A program made the translations under genes and the position numbers. A DNA stretch of 64,000 bases from an uncultured Lachnospiraceae bacterium (lineage in GTDB: Bacteria; Bacillota; Clostridia; Lachnospirales; Lachnospiraceae): NCBI GenBank assembly GCA_934352055.1, contig CAKRJY010000002.1, positions 186,001 through 250,000 of the forward strand. The letters are read 5' to 3'. This document shows, one piece after another, positions 51,075 to 60,473 of the stretch (positions within the stretch are counted from its first letter, which is position 1; each line of letters begins with the position of its first letter). The notes under the pieces are model-generated. The model made no database searches. It saw only the letters and a program-made list of their open reading frames with translations, and had not been told where the DNA came from.

Positions 51075-51082
51075 AATTAAAT

Positions 51083-51577
51083 ATGAAAAAAACAAATGCG
51101 TTACGATTGACTCAGGCCGCAATGATTGCGGCTATTTATGTGGTGTTGACTTACTTTATCAGTGCGTTTGGATTGGCAAATGGCGCTATTCAGGTAAGAA
51201 TCTCGGAGGCACTTACCATCCTTCCTATTTTTACACCGGCGGCAATCCCGGGACTGTTTGTGGGATGTCTGCTCAGTAACATTTTGACAGGCTGTATGGC
51301 ACTGGATGTTGTATTTGGAAGTATTGCTACATTGATTGGAGCAGTTGGTACCTACTTACTTAGAAAGACAAAGTTTGTATTTACCTTGCCACCAGTTATC
51401 GCGAACACCATTATTGTACCGTTGGTACTACGCAATGTGTATGGTCTTGAGGATGCTGTATGGTATCTTATGTTGACCGTAGGCATTGGAGAAGTGATTT
51501 CTATATGCATTCTTGGCATGCTTTTAAAGCAGGCATTATGGAAGAATCGCTTCAAAATCTTTAAAACAGAAGAGTAA
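51083..51577 (+). CDS. queT: queuosine precursor transporter QueT
   Basis: 164 residues with about five to six membrane helices. N-terminus 'LTQAAMIAAIYVVLTYFIS', then 'GAIQVRISEALTILPIFTPA' and 'PGLFVGCLLSNILTG', all typical of the QueT S-component of ECF transporters. It is thought to bring in preQ1 or a related queuosine precursor together with a shared energising module (EcfAAT, not in the window). Control by the upstream preQ1-like riboswitch would reduce uptake when preQ1 is plentiful. tgt at 36.5 kb uses the product. Confidence 0.93.
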   Translation: MKKTNALRLTQAAMIAAIYVVLTYFISAFGLANGAIQVRISEALTILPIFTPAAIPGLFVGCLLSNILTGCMALDVVFGSIATLIGAVGTYLLRKTKFVFTLPPVIANTIIVPLVLRNVYGLEDAVWYLMLTVGIGEVISICILGMLLKQALWKNRFKIFKTEE

Positions 51578-51625
51578 TTCCTGCAACGCATATGTGTTTG
51601 CAATTTAAAAAGAAAGGATAAGATT

Positions 51626-53392
51626 ATGAAAGAAATCTTGGATTTAATCCGACAGGAAATAACAGATGCTTTTGTAGCATGTGGCTACGATAAAAAATAT
51701 GGAAGAGTATCGTTGTCTAACAGACCTGATCTGTGTGAGTATCAGTGTAATGGTGCCATGGCAGCAGCAAAAGAATATAAAAAAGCACCAATCGCAATTG
51801 CTACTGAGGTAAGTGAGAAGTTGCAGGACAACCCGATGTTTGAAAGTGTTATTGCCTGCCCACCGGGATTTTTGAATCTGATCTTAGACGCAGCATATCT
51901 GACAGATTATGTCAATGCGATGGCAGAAGATGAGCGTGGCGGTGTAGAAAAAGTTACAGAACCAAAGACAATTATGATCGATTACGGCGGACCAAATGTG
52001 GCAAAGCCACTTCATGTGGGACATCTTCGTTCAGCAATTATTGGTGAGAGCATCAAGCGTATCGGTAAATTCATGGGAGATAACATGATTGGTGATGTGC
52101 ATCTGGGAGACTGGGGTCTGCAGATGGGACTTATTATTACAGAATTGCGCTTGCGTCAGCCAAATCTTTGCTACTTTGATTCGGATTATACTGGGGAATA
52201 TCCAAGTGAGCCACCATTTACTATCAGCGAATTAGAAGAAATTTATCCGACAGCCAGTGGTAAATCAAAAGAAGATCCTGCATACAAAGAAGAAGCCATG
52301 ACAGCAACGTTTGAATTGCAACATGGTAATCGTGGGTATCAGGCATTGCTTACACATATTTTAAATGTATCAGTAAGTGATTTGAAGAAAAACTATGAGA
52401 ATTTGAATGTGTCATTTGAACTGTGGAAAGGTGAATCTGATGCACAGCCATACATTCCAGACATGGTAGAGAAGATGAAAAAAGATGGTTATGCCTATGT
52501 CAGCGAGGGAGCGTTGGTTGTTGATGTAAAAGAAGACACCGATACCAAAGAAATTCCACCATGTATGATATTAAAATCAGATGGAGCATCTTTATATGAT
52601 ACAACAGATCTTGCAACACTTGTATGGCGTATGGAAGACTATCATCCGGATAGTGTGATCTATGTCGTAGATAAGCGCCAGGAACTGCACTTTATCCAGG
52701 TGTTCCGCTGCGCAAGAAAGACTGGTATTGTACCGGATACCACAGATCTTAAGTTCATTGGCTTTGGTACGATGAATGGAAAAGACGGCAAGCCGTTTAA
52801 GACCAGAGAAGGTGGCGTTATGCGTCTGGAGACATTGGTTTCTGAAATCAATGACAAGATGTATGAGAAGATTATGGAAAATAAGACAATGGATGAAGAG
52901 GAAGCCAGAAAGACAGCACAGACGGTTGCACTTTCTGCAATCAAATATGGAGATCTTTCCAACCAGGCTTCTAAGGATTATATCTTTGACATTGATCGCT
53001 TTACTTCTTTTGAAGGAAATACAGGTCCATATATTCTCTACACCATTGTTCGTATGAAGTCTATTCTGCATAAATACGAAGAGACAGGTAAGAGCGCAGC
53101 AGGAGCTAAGATTTTAACAGCAGAGACAGAAAGCGAGAAGTCTTTGATGTTAGAGCTTGCAAAGTTTAACAGTGCAATGCGTGGTGCCTATGAAGAAAAT
53201 GCACCACATAGAATCTGTGCTTATATTTATGATTTGGCAAATGCGTTTAATCATTTCTATCATGAAACAAAAATTATGGCAGAAGAGGATCAGGCAAAGC
53301 AGGCAGGCTACATTCGTTTGTTAGAAACAACAAAGAATGTGCTTGAAATCTGTATTGATTTGCTTGGATTTAGCGCACCGGAAAGAATGTAA
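51626..53392 (+). CDS. argS: arginyl-tRNA synthetase
   Basis: 588 residues. An N-terminal Add-1 domain (about 1-100), then the class I catalytic core with the HIGH-type motif in 'GGPNVAKPLHVGHLRSAIIG', and instead of a canonical KMSKS loop 'TMNGKDGKPFKTREGGVM', as seen in many ArgRS. A DALR-type anticodon-binding domain closes the protein ('NAFNHFYHETKIM'). It charges tRNA-Arg in the cytoplasm. AGAAAGGA upstream. No T-box is visible in the 48-base leader. Confidence 0.97.
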   Translation: MKEILDLIRQEITDAFVACGYDKKYGRVSLSNRPDLCEYQCNGAMAAAKEYKKAPIAIATEVSEKLQDNPMFESVIACPPGFLNLILDAAYLTDYVNAMAEDERGGVEKVTEPKTIMIDYGGPNVAKPLHVGHLRSAIIGESIKRIGKFMGDNMIGDVHLGDWGLQMGLIITELRLRQPNLCYFDSDYTGEYPSEPPFTISELEEIYPTASGKSKEDPAYKEEAMTATFELQHGNRGYQALLTHILNVSVSDLKKNYENLNVSFELWKGESDAQPYIPDMVEKMKKDGYAYVSEGALVVDVKEDTDTKEIPPCMILKSDGASLYDTTDLATLVWRMEDYHPDSVIYVVDKRQELHFIQVFRCARKTGIVPDTTDLKFIGFGTMNGKDGKPFKTREGGVMRLETLVSEINDKMYEKIMENKTMDEEEARKTAQTVALSAIKYGDLSNQASKDYIFDIDRFTSFEGNTGPYILYTIVRMKSILHKYEETGKSAAGAKILTAETESEKSLMLELAKFNSAMRGAYEENAPHRICAYIYDLANAFNHFYHETKIMAEEDQAKQAGYIRLLETTKNVLEICIDLLGFSAPERM

Positions 53393-53394
53393 TT

Positions 53395-54342
53395 ATGGAA
53401 TACTATTCACTGAATGCATATCTGCGCCATACGTTTGGAACGAAGGTTTATAAAATCTCCTTAGATGCAGGTTGTTCCTGCCCGAACCGGGACGGGCTTA
53501 TAGATACGAGAGGATGTATCTTCTGCTCTGCTTCCGGAAGTGGCGATTTTGCCGAACACTTGCAAATGCAAAAGATTTTACATAAGTGTCGTGACAAGCA
53601 AGCGCTATGTGCAGCGGATGCACAAACGCTGCATCAGGCAGTACATACGCAGCTGGAGGCAGGCAAAAAGCGAGTGGAACAAAAGAATAAAGATGGTAAA
53701 TACATTGCGTATTTTCAGGCGTATACGAATACGTATGCGCCTGTTTCTTATTTAAAAGAGATTTTTCATGCAGCGATAGAAGCGGATGATATTGTGGCAT
53801 TATCCATTGCAACGCGTCCGGACTGTCTGGATGTCGAGGTGTTATCTCTACTGGAAACATTGCGAGAAAGCAAACCAGTCTGGGTGGAACTGGGATTACA
53901 GACCATCCATGAAAACACGGCAAAAGACATCCGCCGCGGCTATGCACTGCCTGTTTATGATGAGGCAGTCAGACAGCTGCGAAAACGTGGCATCGAAGTG
54001 ATTACGCATGTGATTTTAGGACTTCCGAGTGAGACGAAAGATATGATGAAGGAAACAGTTGCATATGTTGGCAGCAGTGGTGTACAAGGAATCAAACTGC
54101 AGCTTCTTCATGTGTTAAAAGGAACCGATTTAGAACAGGAATATCTTGCAGGTCATTGTCCGGTATTTACGATGGAAGAATATGTAGAACTCGTAGCCGA
54201 TTGTCTGGAACTATTACCAAAGGATATGGTGATTCACCGCATGACAGGAGATGGCGATAAGAAACAACTGGTAGCGCCGTTGTGGAGTGCAGATAAAAAA
54301 CGAGTGTGGAATGCATTACAAAAAGAAATAGCAAAGCGTTAG
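53395..54342 (+). CDS. TIGR01212 family radical SAM protein (YhcC-like)
   Basis: 315 residues starting 2 bases after argS, so probably coupled to it. The N-terminus 'YLRHTFGTKVYKISLDAG' and the cluster region 'CSCPNRDGLIDTRGCIFC' show the extended cysteine pattern of this family. Further family segments are 'AYFQAYTNTYAPVSYLKE', 'ALSIATRPDCLD' and 'VELGLQTIHENTA'. The reaction is not firmly established; genomic associations in other bacteria point to RNA modification or sulfur chemistry. No function is claimed. Confidence 0.9.
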   Translation: MEYYSLNAYLRHTFGTKVYKISLDAGCSCPNRDGLIDTRGCIFCSASGSGDFAEHLQMQKILHKCRDKQALCAADAQTLHQAVHTQLEAGKKRVEQKNKDGKYIAYFQAYTNTYAPVSYLKEIFHAAIEADDIVALSIATRPDCLDVEVLSLLETLRESKPVWVELGLQTIHENTAKDIRRGYALPVYDEAVRQLRKRGIEVITHVILGLPSETKDMMKETVAYVGSSGVQGIKLQLLHVLKGTDLEQEYLAGHCPVFTMEEYVELVADCLELLPKDMVIHRMTGDGDKKQLVAPLWSADKKRVWNALQKEIAKR

Positions 54343-54432
54343 GAGTGCGACATATCATTGCGATTGTATAAGTTTTACGACATGCAGACAGCTTTGTATA
54401 TGTGAAATATAAAGTAAATATGTAAAAAATAT

Positions 54433-54470
54433 AAAAAGTTTTTGTCTTTTTTTTGACAAAAACTTTTTTT
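54433..54470 (+). terminator. terminator in the argS-atp gap
   Basis: Stem AAAAAGTTTTTGTC (54433-54446) / GACAAAAACTTTTT (54455-54468) with an all-T loop, followed by TTG. The 345-base gap (54343-54687) is otherwise very AT-rich, with this hairpin, the atp promoter and leader, and no ORF I would support. Confidence 0.8.
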
Positions 54471-54608
54471 GTTGAAAATCATCTCTTTTTTTAACAAAAA
54501 AACAATGTGTAATTTGCACAAAAGAAAAAACAAAAAATAGCAAAAGTAAGGATAATGTACATGAAAAAATACAAAGAAATCATGAGAAAAAGTGCGTAAT
54601 GGTAAAGA

Positions 54609-54637
54609 TTGACAATGAAATTTTGCAAGATTAAAAT
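54609..54637 (+). promoter_or_regulatory. ATP synthase operon promoter
   Basis: A consensus TTGACA (54609-54614), a 17-base spacer and TAAAAT (54632-54637). The leader to atpB is about 45 bases and carries a strong AAGAAAGGAGG. Confidence 0.75.
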
Positions 54638-54687
54638 CGTTACGTAAATTAAGAAAAATACTATTTTTTAAGAAAGGAGGTATACAG

Positions 54688-55374
54688 ATGGATGCTCTGG
54701 TAAATGGTCTGATGGAAGAGTTAAACTGTGAGACAGTCTTTACCATTCCACTATTTGGAGGAATTCCCATTTATGAATCTGTTGTTGTTACATGGATTAT
54801 CATGGCAGTGCTTGCAGTTGTTTTCTTCTTATTAGGAAGAAACTTAAGCATACAGAATCCGGGACGAAGACAGATTGTTGTGGAAACAGGCGTAAAGTTC
54901 TTACACGACTTTTTTGATGAGACCGTAGGAGAGAAAGGAAAAGCATATATTCCATATCTCTCTGCTGTAGCCATCTACATTGGTGTGGCGAATCTGATAG
55001 GTCTTTTGGGATTCAAACCACCAACGAAGGATATGAATGTCACTGCGGCATTGGCACTGATGAGTATTATATTAATCCAGGTATCAAGCATACGTGCGAA
55101 AGGCACAAAAGGTTGGGTAAAAAGTTTTGCAGAACCGATGCCGGTCGTTTTACCGATTAATATACTGGAACTATTTATTAAGCCATTGTCCCTATGTATG
55201 CGACTGTTTGGTAACGTTTTAGGTTCTTTTGTTATCATGGAGCTTTTGAAAATGGTTGTACCGGCAGTTGTACCGGCAGTATTTAGCTGCTATTTTGATA
55301 TTTTTGATGGTCTGATACAAGCGTATGTATTTGTATTCCTGACCGGGTTGTTCATAAAGGAAGCAACCGAATAA
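54688..55374 (+). CDS. atpB: F1Fo ATP synthase subunit a
   Basis: 228 residues, with about five membrane helices. The conserved 'PLSLCMRLFGNVLGSFV' holds the essential arginine facing the c-ring, and the last helix region 'GLIQAYVFVFLTGLFIKEA' is typical. It forms the ion half-channels of the Fo motor. First gene of the operon: atpI, which often precedes it, is absent here. ATG 54688 with AAAGGAGG upstream. Confidence 0.95.
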   Translation: MDALVNGLMEELNCETVFTIPLFGGIPIYESVVVTWIIMAVLAVVFFLLGRNLSIQNPGRRQIVVETGVKFLHDFFDETVGEKGKAYIPYLSAVAIYIGVANLIGLLGFKPPTKDMNVTAALALMSIILIQVSSIRAKGTKGWVKSFAEPMPVVLPINILELFIKPLSLCMRLFGNVLGSFVIMELLKMVVPAVVPAVFSCYFDIFDGLIQAYVFVFLTGLFIKEATE

Positions 55375-55412
55375 ACAAAATAAAAATATGTAATGAAAAA
55401 GGAGAAAAAATT

Positions 55413-55643
55413 ATGTCAGCAACATTATTAGTAGCAATTGGAGCAGGTGTAGCCGTTTTAACAGGTATTGGAGCAGGTCTTGGTATTGGTAAAGCAACCA
55501 GTTCTGCAGTAGACGCAATCGCAAGACAGCCGGAAGCAGAAAGCAAGATTTCTAAGTCACTTCTTTTAGGATGTGCGCTTGCAGAGGCAACTGCTATTTA
55601 TGGTTTCGTAATTGCCCTTTTGATCATCCTCTTCTTAGGCTAA
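55413..55643 (+). CDS. atpE: F1Fo ATP synthase subunit c
   Basis: 76 residues forming a helical hairpin, with the polar loop 'ARQPEAE' and the ion-binding glutamate in 'LAEATAIYGFVIALLI'. Sodium-type rotors, as in Ilyobacter, have Gln in helix 1 and Ser or Thr directly after the glutamate. Here the corresponding positions are Ile ('GLGIGKA') and Ala ('EATAIY'), which argues for proton coupling. Second gene of the operon. Confidence 0.95.
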   Translation: MSATLLVAIGAGVAVLTGIGAGLGIGKATSSAVDAIARQPEAESKISKSLLLGCALAEATAIYGFVIALLIILFLG

Positions 55644-55669
55644 AAAGTAAGTGAAAGGAAGGCACAGTT

Positions 55670-56122
55670 ATGCTGAGTATAGATCCATGGAACATCCTGT
55701 GGACGGTAGTCAATCTGTTGGTCCTTTATGCGATCTTTAAAAAATTTTTATATCAGCCGGTTATGAATGTCATCAATTCCAGAGATGATCTGGTAAAAAG
55801 CCAGTTTGCAGATGCAAAAAAAGAGCAGGATGACGCAAAGGCATTAAAGGCTGCATATCAGGATAAGTTGGAGAGTGCAAAGACAGAGGCAGATCAGATT
55901 ATTCTGGAAGCCAGAGACCGTGCACAAAAGGAACACGAGATGACTTTGGAAAAAACCAGAGTCGAGGCAGATGCCATGTTAGAAAAGGCAAAGAGCGATA
56001 TTGCAAACGAGCAGGAAAAGGCAACAAAGGCGGCTGAAGCAGAAATTGCTAAGTTGGCGCTCATTGCAGCAAGAAAAATTGTAAAGACAGGTGATGCTCA
56101 TGACGCAGGCAGCAATCAATAA
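55670..56122 (+). CDS. atpF: F1Fo ATP synthase subunit b
   Basis: 150 residues: one N-terminal membrane helix ('ILWTVVNLLVLYAIFKKFLY') and then a long charged helix that forms the peripheral stalk dimer. It links Fo to the delta subunit. It overlaps atpH by 23 bases. AGGAAGG upstream of ATG 55670. Confidence 0.93.
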   Translation: MLSIDPWNILWTVVNLLVLYAIFKKFLYQPVMNVINSRDDLVKSQFADAKKEQDDAKALKAAYQDKLESAKTEADQIILEARDRAQKEHEMTLEKTRVEADAMLEKAKSDIANEQEKATKAAEAEIAKLALIAARKIVKTGDAHDAGSNQ

Positions 56123-56618
56123 TGCAAAAGTTTTGTATCAGCTGCCGGTTGAGCGCGAAGTGGTAGAAAAAGCGGATGAACTCATCTTTTTGACACCGGA
56201 ATTGTTAGAGGTATTAGAAAATCCGACAATTGCGGAAGCAAAAAAATATGAGATTATCGAGCGGGTATGTGCGCTGGCACAAATGCCACAGATGATGGTA
56301 AGCTTCCTTAAAATGATGAGTCATTTGGGAGAGTGCGATATAATGCGTCAGATTTTTGATGCTTATTATGCGTACTGGGATGAGCAAAATCATATCATAC
56401 AGGCGCAGATCATTTTTGCAGGTGAGCCGGATGCGGCGACGCGTGAAGAAGCAGAACAGCTGTTACAAAAGAAATATCCAGATTATAAAATAGTGATGAC
56501 GGAGAGCGTAGATGAAACACTTTTAGGCGGTTATATTGTTCGTATGAAAAACGAAGAATATGACAGAAGTTATGAGGGACGACTTCGTCAGTTAGAAAGA
56601 AAATTAACCGGGAGGTGA
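56100..56618 (+). CDS. atpH: F1Fo ATP synthase subunit delta
   Basis: 172 residues from ATG 56100 ('MTQAAINNAKVLYQL'), with GGTGAT upstream; an ATG three codons earlier is less well placed. The N-terminal six-helix domain binds alpha; the C-terminus contains the conserved 'DETLLGGYIVRMKNEEYDRS'. It connects F1 to the b dimer. It overlaps atpF, and its stop lies in the atpA ribosome site. Confidence 0.93.
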   Translation: MTQAAINNAKVLYQLPVEREVVEKADELIFLTPELLEVLENPTIAEAKKYEIIERVCALAQMPQMMVSFLKMMSHLGECDIMRQIFDAYYAYWDEQNHIIQAQIIFAGEPDAATREEAEQLLQKKYPDYKIVMTESVDETLLGGYIVRMKNEEYDRSYEGRLRQLERKLTGR

Positions 56619-56623
56619 CCCCT

Positions 56624-58123
56624 GTGGGCGCAATAAGTGCAACAGATATTATCTCCATTATTCAGGAAGAAATCGAAAATACCCATTGGAATGACGAGAG
56701 TAAAGAGACAGGTGAAGTTATTTGGGTCGGCGATGGTATCGCAACGATTTATGGTATCGATCATGCCATGTATGGCGAGATTGTAATTTTTGATAATGGA
56801 GTCAAAGGAATGGTTCAAGATATCCGTGCAAATGAGATAGGTGTAATCTTATTTGGCAGAGATACCGGAATCAAAGAAGGAACAAAGGTTGTTAGAACCA
56901 AGAAAAAAGCAGGTATACCAGTGGGCGATGCCTTTATTGGAAGAATCGTCAATGCACTGGGTGAGCCGATTGATGGAAATGGTGAGATTAAGGCGGATGG
57001 TTATCGTCCGATGGAAGAAGATGCACCGGGAATTGTAGACAGAAAATCCGTAGATACACCAATGGAAACAGGTATTCTTTCGATTGATTCCATGTTTCCA
57101 ATCGGAAGAGGCCAGCGTGAGCTGATTATTGGAGACCGTCAGACAGGTAAAACATCCATTGCAACAGATACAATCATCAACCAAAAAGGAAAAGATGTCA
57201 TCTGTATTTATGTTGCAATTGGTCAGAAAGCATCCACGGTCGCAAAGATTGTATCTACGCTTACGAAGCATGGCGCGATGGATTATTCCATTGTACTCTC
57301 TTCTACTGCAAGTGATCCGGCATCGTTACAGTATGTAGCACCATATGCCGGTACGGCATTGGCAGAATACTTTATGCATCAGGGAAAAGATGTTTTGATT
57401 GTATATGATGATTTATCAAAACATGCTGTGGCATATCGTGCGCTGAGTCTGCTTTTGGAACGTTCTCCGGGACGTGAGGCGTATCCGGGTGATGTATTTT
57501 ACTTACATTCCAGATTGTTGGAGAGAAGCAGTCGTTTGTCAGATGAATTGGGTGGAGGCTCTATTACAGCCCTTCCAATCATTGAAACACAGGCAGGAGA
57601 TGTATCTGCCTATATTCCGACAAACGTTATTTCCATTACAGATGGACAGATTTTCTTGGAGAGTAATCTTTTCAACTCCGGTATGCGTCCGGCTGTCAAT
57701 GTAGGTCTTTCTGTATCCCGTGTTGGTGGTGCAGCACAGACAAAGGCAATGAAAAAAGCATCCGGAAGTATTCGTATTGATTTGGCACAGTACCGTGAGA
57801 TGGAAGTCTTTACCCAGTTTGCATCAGATCTTGATGATGCAACAAAGGCACAGCTGACACATGGTAAAGCATTGATGGAACTGTTAAAACAGCCACTTTG
57901 CCAGCCACTTTCTTTGCATGAGCAGGTTATGACACTTTGCCTGGCAAATCACGGATTTTTTGATACCGTCGAGACAAAGCAGGTAAAACAGTACCAAAAG
58001 GATGTCTTGTCCTTTATGGATTTAAAACACCCGGAAATCGGCGAAGAAATCGAGAATACGAAAGCAATCAGCGATGAACTGGTAGAAAAGATGCTTGATG
58101 CAGCAAAAGAATTTGTAGGATAG
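56624..58123 (+). CDS. atpA: F1Fo ATP synthase subunit alpha
   Basis: 499 residues from the GTG at 56624, which stands 5 bases after GGAGGTGA; a GTG at 56615 falls inside that ribosome site. Walker A is 'GDRQTGKTSIA'; conserved 'VGDAFIGRIVNALGEPIDG' and 'PGREAYPGDVFYLHSRLLER' follow, and the arginine of 'GLSVSRVGGAAQ' is in place. Non-catalytic nucleotide-binding subunit of the F1 hexamer. Confidence 0.97.
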   Translation: MGAISATDIISIIQEEIENTHWNDESKETGEVIWVGDGIATIYGIDHAMYGEIVIFDNGVKGMVQDIRANEIGVILFGRDTGIKEGTKVVRTKKKAGIPVGDAFIGRIVNALGEPIDGNGEIKADGYRPMEEDAPGIVDRKSVDTPMETGILSIDSMFPIGRGQRELIIGDRQTGKTSIATDTIINQKGKDVICIYVAIGQKASTVAKIVSTLTKHGAMDYSIVLSSTASDPASLQYVAPYAGTALAEYFMHQGKDVLIVYDDLSKHAVAYRALSLLLERSPGREAYPGDVFYLHSRLLERSSRLSDELGGGSITALPIIETQAGDVSAYIPTNVISITDGQIFLESNLFNSGMRPAVNVGLSVSRVGGAAQTKAMKKASGSIRIDLAQYREMEVFTQFASDLDDATKAQLTHGKALMELLKQPLCQPLSLHEQVMTLCLANHGFFDTVETKQVKQYQKDVLSFMDLKHPEIGEEIENTKAISDELVEKMLDAAKEFVG

Positions 58124-58134
58124 TAGGTGTTGTT

Positions 58135-59028
58135 ATGGCAAATACGAAGGAGATACAGGATCGTATCAAAAGTATCAATGATACATTAAAAATCACAAAT
58201 GCCATGTACATGATCTCTTCTTCTAAGTTGAAGAAGGCAAAGAAAATGTTGGCAGATACGGAACCATATTTCTTTACGTTGCAGTCGGAAATGAGTCGAA
58301 TCTTGCGACATCTTCCGGATATGGAAGATATCTATTTTAAGTCGAATGAAGATAAACCGATGGAGGAAAGAAAAGTCGGTTACATCGTTATTACGGCGGA
58401 CAAAGGTTTGGCAGGTTCCTATAATCATAATGTCTTGAAATTGGCAGAAGAGCATTTGCTTTCCCATCCAAATCATGAATTGTTTGTACTTGGAGAGTTA
58501 GGCCGTCATTATTTTGAACAGCGTGGAATTGCGATTGATAAGCAGTTTCATTATACTGTACAGAATCCGACGTTAAACCGTGCGCGAAATATCGCGGAGG
58601 AGCTGTTGGAGATGTACCGGGAAGAAAAATTAGATGAGGTCTACATCATTTATACAACGATGGTCAATGCAGTGCAGGAAGAAACCCAGATTTTACAATT
58701 GCTGCCACTGAAAAAGACGGACTTTGATATAAAATTACCGATTGATATTCCACACGAGGAATTAGCCCTTCGTCCATCGGCGGAGGCGGTGATGGATCGC
58801 ATTGTTCCGGATTATGTGGTTGGTTTTGTATATGGTGCGTTGGTGGAATCATATTCCTGCGAACAGAATGCACGTATGATGGCAATGGAAGCAGCATCGA
58901 AGAGTGCAAAGGATATGCTTCATGAATTGGATATTTTATATAATCGAGCAAGACAGGCTGCAATTACACAGGAAATTACAGAAGTAATCGCTGGTGCAAA
59001 GTCACAAAAGCGAAAACGTAAAAAATAA
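58135..59028 (+). CDS. atpG: F1Fo ATP synthase subunit gamma
   Basis: 297 residues. N-terminal helix 'IQDRIKSINDTLKITNAMYM', central 'ITADKGLAGSYNHNVLKLA', and a C-terminal helix with 'NARMMAMEAASKSAKDML' and 'ARQAAITQEITEVIAGA'. It is the rotating central shaft. The extreme C-terminus is lysine/arginine-rich ('KSQKRKRKK'), a little longer than usual. Confidence 0.96.
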   Translation: MANTKEIQDRIKSINDTLKITNAMYMISSSKLKKAKKMLADTEPYFFTLQSEMSRILRHLPDMEDIYFKSNEDKPMEERKVGYIVITADKGLAGSYNHNVLKLAEEHLLSHPNHELFVLGELGRHYFEQRGIAIDKQFHYTVQNPTLNRARNIAEELLEMYREEKLDEVYIIYTTMVNAVQEETQILQLLPLKKTDFDIKLPIDIPHEELALRPSAEAVMDRIVPDYVVGFVYGALVESYSCEQNARMMAMEAASKSAKDMLHELDILYNRARQAAITQEITEVIAGAKSQKRKRKK

Positions 59029-59055
59029 AAAAGCTAAGATTAAGGAGGCTTTTTG

Positions 59056-60444
59056 ATGAAGACAGGAAAAATTGTTCAGGTGATGGGACCGGTTGTCGAT
59101 GTAGAGTTTTTCGATGAAGACTTACCGGCAATCAGAGACGCACTTGAAGTACAAAATGGTGACAAGAAGTGTGTGATGGAAGTTGCACAACATATTGGCA
59201 ATAAAACTGTCCGCTGTATTATGTTAGCATCCAGCGAGGGACTTTCCCGTGATATGGAGGTTGTTGCAACAGGCAGCGGCATTAAAACACCGGTGGGAGA
59301 ACAGACATTAGGACGTTTGTTCAATGTTTTAGGTGAAACCATCGATGGCGGAGAACAGTTAAAAGATGGTGAGCAGTGGGAAATCCACAGAGAGCCACCA
59401 ACATTTGAGGAACAAAATCCGGCAGAAGAAATCCTAGAGACAGGTATCAAGGTCATTGATCTGCTTGCCCCTTATGCAAAAGGCGGTAAGATTGGTCTGT
59501 TTGGTGGTGCCGGTGTAGGTAAGACGGTATTGATCCAGGAATTGATCAGTAATATTGCGACAGAACATGGCGGTTATTCTATTTTTACCGGTGTTGGCGA
59601 GCGTTCCCGTGAAGGAAATGATTTGTGGACAGAAATGAAAGAATCCGGTGTTTTGGAAAAGACAGCGCTTGTGTTTGGTCAGATGAACGAGCCACCTGGA
59701 GCACGTATGAGAGTCGCAGAAACAGGACTTACCATGGCGGAATATTTCCGTGATGAGAAGCATCAGAATGTGCTTTTATTTATTGATAATATTTTCCGTT
59801 TCACACAGGCAGGATCTGAGGTATCAGCACTTTTAGGACGTATGCCATCTGCAGTAGGTTATCAGCCGACACTTGCTACCGAAATGGGTGAATTGCAGGA
59901 ACGTATTGCATCTACAAAAAATGGTTCGGTCACTTCCGTACAGGCGGTTTATGTACCGGCAGACGATTTGACAGACCCGGCTCCGGCAACAACATTTGCA
60001 CATTTGGATGCAACAACGGTTCTTTCAAGAAAAATTGTAGAGCAGGGAATTTATCCTGCTGTAGATCCACTGGAATCTACGTCCCGTATCTTAGAGCCGG
60101 ATATCGTAGGTGAAGAACATTATGAAGTGGCAAGAAAAGTACAGGAAATTTTACAGAAGTACAAAGAATTGCAGGATATCATTGCCATCCTTGGTATGGA
60201 AGAACTTGCGGATGAGGATAAGCTTACCGTATTTCGTGCAAGAAAGATTCAAAAGTTCTTGTCTCAGCCATTCCATGTAGCAGAGAACTTTACCGGAGTA
60301 AAGGGTGTGTATGTGCCATTGAAAGAGACCGTTCGTGGATTTAAGGCGATCATTGATGGTGAAATGGACGAATATCCGGAAAATGCGTTCTTTAACGTAG
60401 GTACGATAGAAGACGTGATAGACAAAGCAAAATCTATGCAGTAG
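59056..60444 (+). CDS. atpD: F1Fo ATP synthase subunit beta
   Basis: 462 residues from ATG 59056, with AAGGAGG 7 bases upstream. Walker A 'GLFGGAGVGKTVLIQELI', 'GVGERSREGNDLW' with the catalytic glutamate, Walker B 'NVLLFIDNIFRFTQAGSEVS', and the DELSEED region, here 'GMEELADEDKLTV'. It is the catalytic subunit of F1. The DELSEED loop is changed to ELADED, which keeps the acidic character. Confidence 0.98.
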   Translation: MKTGKIVQVMGPVVDVEFFDEDLPAIRDALEVQNGDKKCVMEVAQHIGNKTVRCIMLASSEGLSRDMEVVATGSGIKTPVGEQTLGRLFNVLGETIDGGEQLKDGEQWEIHREPPTFEEQNPAEEILETGIKVIDLLAPYAKGGKIGLFGGAGVGKTVLIQELISNIATEHGGYSIFTGVGERSREGNDLWTEMKESGVLEKTALVFGQMNEPPGARMRVAETGLTMAEYFRDEKHQNVLLFIDNIFRFTQAGSEVSALLGRMPSAVGYQPTLATEMGELQERIASTKNGSVTSVQAVYVPADDLTDPAPATTFAHLDATTVLSRKIVEQGIYPAVDPLESTSRILEPDIVGEEHYEVARKVQEILQKYKELQDIIAILGMEELADEDKLTVFRARKIQKFLSQPFHVAENFTGVKGVYVPLKETVRGFKAIIDGEMDEYPENAFFNVGTIEDVIDKAKSMQ

Positions 60445-60473
60445 TTTCTCTTGTAACAGAAAGGTGAAAAGTT

